NCBI GenBank assembly: GCA_963704975.1
Contig: CAVPIK010000029.1
Coordinates: 62,001-126,000 of the forward strand
DNA from: JAGNDO01 sp963704975
GTDB lineage: Bacteria > Chloroflexota > Anaerolineae > Caldilineales > Caldilineaceae
Length of the DNA: 64,000 nt
Reading direction: 5' to 3'
The notes beneath the pieces are model-generated. The model worked only from the letters and a program-made list of their open reading frames with translations. It had not been told where the DNA came from and made no database searches. Shown piece by piece: positions 57,925 to 64,000 of this stretch (positions are counted from its first letter, which is position 1; the number at the start of each line of letters is the position of its first letter). The translations under genes and the position numbers were made by a program.

Positions 57925-58185
57925 ATGGGACTTCTTTCGTGGCTTATCGTTGGGTTGATCGCTGGTTGGCTGGCCAGCCAGGTGATGAAAGGCGGGGGCT
58001 CCGGCCTGATTGGGGACATCGTTGTGGGCATCGTGGGCGCCATGATCGGCGGTTTCCTGGCCGGAAATTTGCTGGGCATTCCGAATGCCGTGAATGGGAT
58101 CAATTTATCGAGCATCGTCGTGGCCTTCTTGGGCGCGGTGATCTTGATTGCGATCTTGCGCATGATATCCGGCCGTAAACGATAG
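57925..58185 (+). CDS. GlsB/YeaQ/YmgE-family stress membrane protein
   Basis: An 86-residue protein with three Gly-rich helices: LSWLIVGLIAGWLASQVM, LIGDIVVGIVGAMIGGFLAG and SSIVVAFLGAVILIAIL, ending in basic SGRKR. The spacing GGGSGLIGDIVVGIVGAMIG is the family core. ATG 57925 (MGLLSW) is favoured over 57919 (GAGAGGGAATGACC upstream). Members are induced by osmotic or envelope stress in other bacteria. First of three stress-type genes. Confidence 0.92.
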   Translation: MGLLSWLIVGLIAGWLASQVMKGGGSGLIGDIVVGIVGAMIGGFLAGNLLGIPNAVNGINLSSIVVAFLGAVILIAILRMISGRKR

Positions 58186-58224
58186 AAACCAAGCACCGCT
58201 GACAGTCAGTTTTGGGGAGACACC

Positions 58225-58697
58225 ATGACAGTAGAACGACGTGAAGAGCATTCCGAGGTTGTGAGCTACGACCCCGCAGACGTTGGACCCGTGGGGGGCA
58301 AGCCCCTGCGACCGCATACCGGACAGAGACCGTTAGCGGCGACCCATTTGCCGCCCGACGTGGGCAGATCCTCAAGTTTCAGCAGGTGATCTATCTGCTG
58401 TTCGGGATTTTGGAGGGGCTGTTGGGCATCCGCTTTGTGTTGGGGCTGTTGGGGGCCAACCCGGCGGCTGGGTTTGCCCAGATGATCTATGGCCTCACCG
58501 GACCGTTTATCGCCCCGTTTGTGGGGCTGTTTGGGCAACCAAGCTTTGAGGGGTATGTTTTTGAAGGGAATGCCCTGGCGGCGATCCTCGTCTATGCCCT
58601 GGTCGCCTGGGTGCTGGTCAAAGTGGTGGTGCTCATGCTGGGTGAGACCCGGCGCGGCATACACACCGCCACATCCACTCGTATTGACAGGGTATGA
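58225..58697 (+). CDS. YggT-family membrane protein, frameshifted
   Basis: About 157 residues when joined. The N-terminal 50 residues are polar (MTVERREEHSEVVSYDPADV, later GDPFAARRGQILKFQQ). The YggT domain follows: VIYLLFGILEGLLGIRFVLG, a loop with GLTGPFIAPFVGLFG, then ALAAILVYALVAWVLVKVVV. The frame changes between about 58,297 and 58,320. ATG 58225 has TTTTGGGGAGACACC upstream. YggT proteins are linked to envelope or osmotic functions; its exact role is unknown. Confidence 0.82.
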
Positions 58698-58748
58698 CGA
58701 TAATCTGAAGTCAATCTATCCAATCTATTCAACAAGGAGAATAAACCT

Positions 58749-59093
58749 ATGTCTAAAAATGAACAGAAGCTCAAGGATGCTGCCCACGATGCCAAGAACG
58801 ATGTCAAGGACGCCCTTCACGACACGAAGAACGCGGTGAAGGACGCGGCCCAGGACGTAAAGAACGCGGTGAAGGACACGGTCCACGACGTGAAGAACGC
58901 CGTGAATGACGCGGTCCAGGATGCCAAGGACAAGGACGCCAAGGCCAAAGCCGAGGACTCAGTCCACACCATGAAGAACGATGCCCTGGACGCAGCCCAT
59001 GATGCCAAGAACAAAGTCGAGGACGCTGCCCAGGCGGCCAAGCGCAAGGTCCAGGATGCAGCGCGGGATGCCAAGCGCAAGATGTCCGTCTAA
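58749..59093 (+). CDS. LEA-like protein of 11-residue amphipathic repeats
   Basis: A 114-residue, highly charged, Cys- and Pro-free protein made almost wholly of 11-residue repeats of the type AVKDAAQDVKN / AVKDTVHDVKN. Such repeats are typical of group 3 late-embryogenesis-abundant proteins and apolipoprotein-like helices, which protect membranes or proteins during drying or freezing. ATG 58749 follows AACAAGGAGAATAAACCT. Cytosolic. With GlsB and YggT upstream it forms a likely desiccation/osmotic-stress set. Confidence 0.88.
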   Translation: MSKNEQKLKDAAHDAKNDVKDALHDTKNAVKDAAQDVKNAVKDTVHDVKNAVNDAVQDAKDKDAKAKAEDSVHTMKNDALDAAHDAKNKVEDAAQAAKRKVQDAARDAKRKMSV

Positions 59094-59142
59094 CCTCAAG
59101 GCGGTCGTGGACAGCCATTGAGCGGAGCCGAATGAGTGCGTG

Positions 59143-59200
59143 CAAAGCGCTCTTTGCGAAAAGTCGCTTCCCGCGATTGCATTTCGCAGAGAGCGCTTTG
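59143..59200 (+). terminator. Hairpin after the LEA-like gene
   Basis: CAAAGCGCTCTTTGCGAAA pairs imperfectly with TTTCGCAGAGAGCGCTTTG. TTTGAAG follows. It probably terminates the stress cluster. Confidence 0.6.
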
Positions 59201-59245
59201 TTTGAAGCGACTGACGAATGATGCCCGGCAAACTGGAGAAGCCCC

Positions 59246-60741
59246 ATGTCACAAACGTCCCCACATCCCACATCCCACACGGATCAACAACACCGAGAAA
59301 TTTTGCAGAACATTGCCCAGCGGGCCATGCTGGAGAGAGGCTTGCTCCCCGACTTTTCGCCCGCCGCGCTGGCCGAACTGGACAAGATCCAGGCCCCGGC
59401 AGACGTCCCTGGCCTGCGTGACCTGACGGATCTTCTGTGGGCGTCCATCGACAACGATGACTCTCGGGATCTGGATCAGCTCACCCTGGCCGAGGCCCTG
59501 GCCGGAGACACCGTCAAGATTCTTGTGGCCGTGGCGGATGTGGACGCGCTGGTCGCGGACGGTTCAGCCATCGACGAACATGCCCGCCACAACACCACCT
59601 CGGTCTATACGGCGGCCAGGATCTTCTCCATGCTGCCCGAAAAACTCTCCACCGATTTCACCTCCCTGAATTTCGACGAGGATCGCCTGGCCGTTGTGGT
59701 GGAAATGGTGATCGGCCCGGACGGCTCCTTGCAAAGCTCGGACATCTTCCGGGCCCGGGTGCGCAATCAGGCCAAGTTGGCCTATAACAGTGTGGCCGCC
59801 TGGCTGGAAGGCGAGGGGACGCTCCCCGATCAGGCTGCGTCCGTCGATGGCCTGGCGGAGAACCTGCGCGTCCAGGATCGGGTGGCCCAGCAACTGAAGA
59901 CATTGCGCCACGTCCACGGGGCGCTGAGTTTGGAAACCATCGAAGCCAAACCGATCTTTGACGGCGACCAAGTCCGGGATCTCGAAGTCGAAGAGAAGAA
60001 CCGGGCCAAGGAGATCATCGAGGATTTCATGATCGCGGCCAACGGCGTCACCGCCCGCTATCTGGCGGCCAAGAATTTCCCCTCCATCCGCCGGGTGGTG
60101 CGCACGCCCAAACGCTGGGATCGGATTGTCGAGCTGGCCCAGGAACACAACTTCAAGCTGCCCGAAACCCCGGATTCGGTGGCGCTGGATGCATTTCTGG
60201 TCAAGGCGAAAGCCGCCGATCCCCTGCGCTTCCCCGATCTCTCCCTTGTCGGTGATCAAACTGCTGGGCGCGGGCGAATATGTGGCAGAGTTGCCCGGCG
60301 CCGCGGCCCCCGGCCACTTTGGCCTGGCCGTCAAGGACTATGCCCATTCCACCGCCCCCAACCGCCGCTACGCCGATCTGATCACCCAGCGCTTGTTGAA
60401 GGCCGCCATTGAGGGCCGAGCGGTCGCCCTATTCCTTTGCGGAACTGGACGAGCTGGCCAAACATATCACCGCCGAAGAGGACGCCGCCAACAAGGTCGA
60501 ACGGCAGGTCGCCAAATCCGCGGCCGCGCTCCTGCTGGAATCGAGAATCGGCGAACAGTTTGACGCCATCGTCACCGGGGCTTCGCAAAAAGGCACCTGG
60601 GCCAGACTGCTCACCGTGCCCGTGGAAGGCAAGATGGTGCACGGGTTCGACGCCGTGGATGTGGGCGACCGCATTCGCGTGCAACTGATCGGTGTGGATG
60701 TTGAGCGGGGATTTATCGATTTCAAGAGACTTGGTTCATAA
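59246..60741 (+). CDS. RNB-domain exoribonuclease (RNase II/R family), frameshifted
   Basis: A 3'-5' exoribonuclease of about 498 residues. The RNB catalytic centre is visible: IDNDDSRDLDQL (the clustered Asp residues that bind Mg) near residue 70, HARHNTTSVYTAARIFSMLP, and STAPNRRYADLITQRLL. A short S1-like end follows (FDAIVTGASQKGTWARLL, GFDAVDVGDRIRVQLIGV). The N-terminal cold-shock domains of RNase R/II are absent, with only about 55 residues before RNB, so this is a compact form. Frames change near 60,255 and 60,420. GTG or ATG 59246. Confidence 0.85.
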
Positions 60742-60764
60742 GAATGTGGCTGGGAGCCTATCCA

Positions 60765-61526
60765 ATGCAAAAACGTATGGGTTTGACGATTCTTCTCATC
60801 ATGACAACCCTTCTTGTTACGGCGGGTGGCACTTGGCCAACTCTTTTGGCGAAATCCGGCGCAGTTGCCCCGGATTTGGGTTCCGCGGCCAGCTTTGTGG
60901 GGCTGGCCGGCTCCACGTTGACCAACACCGGCTCCGGCGTCTTTTTTGGAAATGTGGGGACCAGTCCGGGAACCTCTGTCACCGGTTTTCCCCCCGGCAT
61001 CGTCCAATCGGGCGCTATCTATCGAGGCGGTCCCGTCCCCGCCAAGGCCCAGACTGATGCGATCCTGGCCTATAATGCCCTGGCAACTCAGCCATGCGCT
61101 ACCCATTTGACCGGCCAGGATCTGGGCGGCATGACACTCGCGCCCGGCGTCTACTGTTTCGACACATCGGCACAGTTGACGGGAGACCTGGTTCTCGATG
61201 CCAAGGGCGACGCCGATGCAGTCTGGGTTTTCCAGATCGGCAGCACGCTCTCGACCGCATCCGCCTCAACTGTGGCCATGATCGGTGGGGGGCAAGCAAA
61301 AAATATCTTCTGGCAGGTCGGCAGCAGCGCCACCCTCGGCACCGGCACGCGCTTTTTCGGCAACATTCTCGCAGATGCCAGCATCACCCTAAACACCGGT
61401 GCCACCCTGATGGGTCGGGCCTTGGCGCTACACGGTGGGGTGACCATGAACACCACCGGCTCTCCTGCGCCCATTACTAACACCCCGTTGGTCAACCTCA
61501 TTTATCTGCCAATGATGATTCGGTGA
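60765..61526 (+). CDS. Secreted DUF3494 ice-binding-like protein
   Basis: An intact 253-residue exported protein. Signal peptide LTILLIMTTLLVTAGG, then the DUF3494 beta-helix with characteristic SFVGLAGSTLTNTGSGVFFG, GNVGTSPGTSVTGFPPG, VYCFDTSAQLTGDLVLDAKG, VFQIGSTLSTASASTV and ILADASITLNTGATLMGRAL. In polar organisms this domain binds ice; many other bacteria carry it with adhesive or unknown roles. ATG 60765 (MQKRMG) preferred over 60744. Cell-surface retention signal not seen. Confidence 0.92.
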   Translation: MQKRMGLTILLIMTTLLVTAGGTWPTLLAKSGAVAPDLGSAASFVGLAGSTLTNTGSGVFFGNVGTSPGTSVTGFPPGIVQSGAIYRGGPVPAKAQTDAILAYNALATQPCATHLTGQDLGGMTLAPGVYCFDTSAQLTGDLVLDAKGDADAVWVFQIGSTLSTASASTVAMIGGGQAKNIFWQVGSSATLGTGTRFFGNILADASITLNTGATLMGRALALHGGVTMNTTGSPAPITNTPLVNLIYLPMMIR

Positions 61527-61573
61527 CCCATCGTCCCCCGTCGTCCCCCGCGGGGGAGATTCCCAGGAGAAGC

Positions 61574-62851
61574 ATGGCAGCCACGCCACCTTTGCCACTG
61601 CATAGCTGGACATTTCGGCAGATCGGGTGGGCAACCCTCGTCCTGGTTTTTGTGGCGATTGGCTTTTGGCTTCTCTATCGCTTTCATCAGGTCGTTTTCA
61701 TCTTGTTTGTCGCCATGGTCATGGGCACGGCGATCCGGCCGGTGGTGATCTGGCTGCATCGGCGCGGGCTGCCGCGCACGGGCGGGGTCATTCTGGCCTA
61801 CATTCTGCTGCTGGCCTTGCTCATCGGCTTCGGGCTGTCGGTGTTCCCGTTGATTGTCGAGCAAGGGGCAACCGTTGTCGGTGCCGTGCCGGGTTATTAC
61901 CAAAACCTGCGGGACGGGATCGTCAGTTTTCCCAATCAATGGATTGCGCGCCTGGGTGGGTTTCTTCCCGCTAGCTTGGCGGGCCTGACAGGGCAGCAAT
62001 CAGTCCAGCAAACCGGCGCGCAGATGCTGGATTCGGCCGGCCAGGCCTTGGGGTACATGGCATCGGCGACGAATACCCTCTTCATTGCCGTGGTGCTCCT
62101 GGTGCTGGCCTTTTATTGGACCCTGGACGGGCCGCGCATCATCCAGTCATTGCTCATGCTGGTTCCCCAAGACCAGCGAGAGGGCATTGGCGAGCTGATT
62201 TCGGCCATGGAAACCAAAGTCGGGTACTACATTGCCGGACAAAGCGTCCTCTGCGTGATCATTGGCCTCCTGGCCCTGGTTGCCTATCTGCTCATTGGCT
62301 TGCCCAATGCCCTGGTGCTGGCCCTGGTGGCGGGCTTGCTGGAGGCTTTGCCCATGGTGGGGCCACTGCTTGGTGCCATCCCGGCGGCGGTGGTTGCCTT
62401 GTCCATCGCGCCCGCCAAGCTGGTCTGGGTGATCGTGGCCTCGATTGTGATTCAGCAACTGGAAAACAGTTTGCTGGTGCCCCGGGTCATGCGTAAAACG
62501 GTGGGGGTCAATCCGTTCGTCACGCTGCTGTCGATCTTTGCCTTTAGCTCGCTGTTCGGTGTGGCCGGCGCGCTCATGGCCATTCCCATTGCGGCCATTG
62601 TGCAGATCTTTCTCGATCGCTTCGTCTTTCGCACAGCCGCGCTGGACGCAGATGGCTCGCCCGGCCGCGACTATGCCAGCCGCCTGCGCTATGAAGCCCA
62701 GGGCCTGGCTCAAGACCTGCGCAGGCAGTCGCGGCTCAAAAACGAGGGATCGGATCGGTGGGTCACGCAAACCGTTCAGGTGATGGATGAGATCGAGGCG
62801 ATTACAACCGACCTGGATGCGCTGCTGGCCCAGGTCGACCCCTTCAGGTGA
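61574..62851 (+). CDS. AI-2E/PerM-family permease 1
   Basis: An intact protein of 425 residues with about eight helices. Family markers: HQVVFILFVAMVMGTAIRPV, the soluble middle segment, LVLAFYWTLDGPRIIQSL, GQSVLCVIIGLLALVAYLL, LEALPMVGPLLGAIPAAVVA and NSLLVPRVMRKTVGVNPFV, the last being highly typical. ATG 61574 (MAATPPLP) has CCCAGGAGAAGC upstream and is preferred; a GTG 61523 overlapping the previous stop is possible. A cytosolic C-terminal tail of about 70 residues follows. Members export autoinducer-2, ions or sugars; substrate unknown. Confidence 0.9.
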   Translation: MAATPPLPLHSWTFRQIGWATLVLVFVAIGFWLLYRFHQVVFILFVAMVMGTAIRPVVIWLHRRGLPRTGGVILAYILLLALLIGFGLSVFPLIVEQGATVVGAVPGYYQNLRDGIVSFPNQWIARLGGFLPASLAGLTGQQSVQQTGAQMLDSAGQALGYMASATNTLFIAVVLLVLAFYWTLDGPRIIQSLLMLVPQDQREGIGELISAMETKVGYYIAGQSVLCVIIGLLALVAYLLIGLPNALVLALVAGLLEALPMVGPLLGAIPAAVVALSIAPAKLVWVIVASIVIQQLENSLLVPRVMRKTVGVNPFVTLLSIFAFSSLFGVAGALMAIPIAAIVQIFLDRFVFRTAALDADGSPGRDYASRLRYEAQGLAQDLRRQSRLKNEGSDRWVTQTVQVMDEIEAITTDLDALLAQVDPFR

Positions 62852-62854
62852 AGC

Positions 62855-64000
62855 ATGACAAAGCAACTGATCAAGTTCGCTGCGGCGGTGATGACCACGT
62901 TGCTGGCCCTGCTGGTCTTTTGGCAGTTCCGGATTGTGGTTATTTACGTGCTGTTCTCCCTGACCCTGGCGGCAGCCCTGCGTCCCTTGGTCAGCCGCCT
63001 GGTCGGGCGTGGCTGGGTGGTCCAGACGGCTTGGATTCTACTCTACCTGGCGACCCTGGGCATCTTTGGCTTCTTGCTCTTCCTGAGCAGTGAAATGGCG
63101 ATCCGTGAAATTCAAGACTTGACCGGTAGTTTAGCGGTGCAGGATGCGTGGAATCTGCCGGGATGGTTGAGGACCGGGGTGTTCCAACAGGCGCTGGTTG
63201 CCCGGCTGCCGGCACCGAGTGCGATCTTTGAAGCAGTGACCGGCGACCAAGGGCAATTTGTGCTGCCGGCCATCCTCGACTTCACCCAGGGCATGGGCAG
63301 CCTTGTGAGCGGTTTCCTCATCATGCTGCTCTTGGGCGTCTATTGGAGCATCAACCAAGCGCATTTTGAACGCCTCTGGCTCTCCCTGCTGCCCTCTGAC
63401 CAACGCAAACAGGCCCGGGAGATCTGGCGGACAGTCGAGCGTGACGTGGGTGCCTACCAACGTGGCGAGATCATGCAAAGTCTGCTGGCCGGGCTGCTGT
63501 TGGGCCTGGGGTATTGGCTGCTGGGCTCCCCCTATCCAGCCCTCTTGGCCCTGGCCGGCGCGCTGGCCTGCCTGATCCCCGTGGTGGGGGTAACCCTGGC
63601 GGTCATTCCCGTACTTTTGGTGGGGCTGCTGACCAGCGCGCAGTTTAGCCTCTTGACGGGTCTCTATGCCCTGGCGGTCTGGATTGGCTTGGGTGTCTGG
63701 GTCAAGCCCAGGCTTTTCAAGCGCAGATGGGATAATCCGATCTTGACCATCGTTCTGCTCATTGCCCTGGCAGACGCCTTTGGGCTTGTCGGCATCATTG
63801 TAACGCCGCTTTTCTCCGTTGTGTGCCAAATCCTGTGGAGCCGCCTGGTCAGTCGGCGCACGGTGGCGGGGGCTGCGGCCCAGATTTCGGACCTCAAAGA
63901 GCGGCAGGCGGGCGTGCTGGCCACCATCAGGGCAATGCAGGAACCGCCCCCGGCCTTGGTGACCAGCAGCATGCAGCGGCTCACGGATCTGATCGAGCAA
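62855..64000 (+). CDS. AI-2E/PerM-family permease 2, cut by window edge
   Basis: Starts at ATG 62855, 3 nt after the first permease stop, and stays open to the right edge (382 codons). Helices near residues 10-45 and 55-75, then GSLVSGFLIMLLLGVYWSIN, DVGAYQRGEIMQSLLAGLLL, AGALACLIPVVGVTLAVIPV and IVLLIALADAFGLVGIIVTP follow the PerM pattern, but it is only distantly similar to its neighbour. The C-terminal segment (QISDLKERQAGVLATIRAMQ) is helical and cytosolic. The pair may form a heteromeric transporter. Confidence 0.85.
   Translation, partial: MTKQLIKFAAAVMTTLLALLVFWQFRIVVIYVLFSLTLAAALRPLVSRLVGRGWVVQTAWILLYLATLGIFGFLLFLSSEMAIREIQDLTGSLAVQDAWNLPGWLRTGVFQQALVARLPAPSAIFEAVTGDQGQFVLPAILDFTQGMGSLVSGFLIMLLLGVYWSINQAHFERLWLSLLPSDQRKQAREIWRTVERDVGAYQRGEIMQSLLAGLLLGLGYWLLGSPYPALLALAGALACLIPVVGVTLAVIPVLLVGLLTSAQFSLLTGLYALAVWIGLGVWVKPRLFKRRWDNPILTIVLLIALADAFGLVGIIVTPLFSVVCQILWSRLVSRRTVAGAAAQISDLKERQAGVLATIRAMQEPPPALVTSSMQRLTDLIEQ

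Overview
The window is a stretch of chromosome at roughly 60% G+C or more, with no rRNA, tRNA, CRISPR array or transposase that I can see. The gene set points to a filamentous or otherwise heterotrophic member of Chloroflexota (Anaerolineae/Caldilineae-like). It includes a very large MalT-like LuxR regulator, an F420-type luciferase-family oxidoreductase, secreted S8 peptidases with Thr-Pro-rich linkers, an LVIVD-propeller surface protein and a CxxCH-type NrfA. This placement is inference from gene content, not a phylogeny. A technical feature dominates the reading: about half of the longer genes are split by single-base frameshifts, many at homopolymers, while their catalytic residues stay intact. 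I annotate these as single genes and give approximate shift positions. The pattern suggests uncorrected long-read sequence rather than mass pseudogenisation.

Layout. 1-565: 5' end of ATP-dependent PEP carboxykinase. 1.2-8.8 kb (minus): maltodextrin operon with lacI, malE (fused to a starch-associated X25-like domain), malF, malG and a GH13 alpha-glucanase. Hairpins separate malE/malF and malG/amylase, a terminator closes the unit, and lacI has a consensus promoter with a palindromic operator in its spacer. 8.8-17.3 kb (minus): GT39-like glycosyltransferase, esterase, F420-type oxidoreductase and two tandem subtilisin-like secreted peptidases. 17.4-23.9 kb (mainly plus): MntA/HepT toxin-antitoxin pair overlapping an ATP-grasp enzyme, YggX, a formyltransferase, an SDR epimerase, a small coiled-coil protein plus HNH nuclease, and a zinc alcohol dehydrogenase. 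23.9-24.7 kb: HigB/HigA-type module bracketed by a duplicated piece of the alcohol dehydrogenase 3' end.

24.7-41 kb (minus) is an accessory, duplication-rich region: three class-C beta-lactamase-like serine hydrolases (two are close paralogues), small membrane proteins, DUF4386, quinone oxidoreductases, alpha/beta hydrolase, SDR, carbamoyltransferase-like proteins, a MalT-like LuxR regulator and a MerR regulator. Two blocks (27.99-29.43 kb and 35.74-40.14 kb) look like copies of one ancestral segment that have lost complementary genes. Both carry a tandem 12-bp repeat array at the same distance from a minus-strand promoter next to the LuxR regulator, and the second block begins at a textbook MerR-type promoter.

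41-47.5 kb: LCAD-like acyl-CoA dehydrogenase, nrfHA (nitrite ammonification), YbaK deacylase, a phosphodiesterase/phosphatase and a cytochrome P450. 47.6-50.9 kb (minus): a large surface beta-propeller protein. 51.1-55.7 kb (plus): consensus promoter, a GlcD-GlcE fusion and GlcF (glycolate/D-lactate-type oxidation). 55.8-59.1 kb: GAF histidine kinase/NarL regulator pair followed by three stress-type proteins (GlsB, YggT, LEA-like). 59.2-64 kb: RNB-family exoribonuclease, DUF3494 ice-binding-like secreted protein and two tandem AI-2E/PerM-family permeases, the last cut by the window edge.
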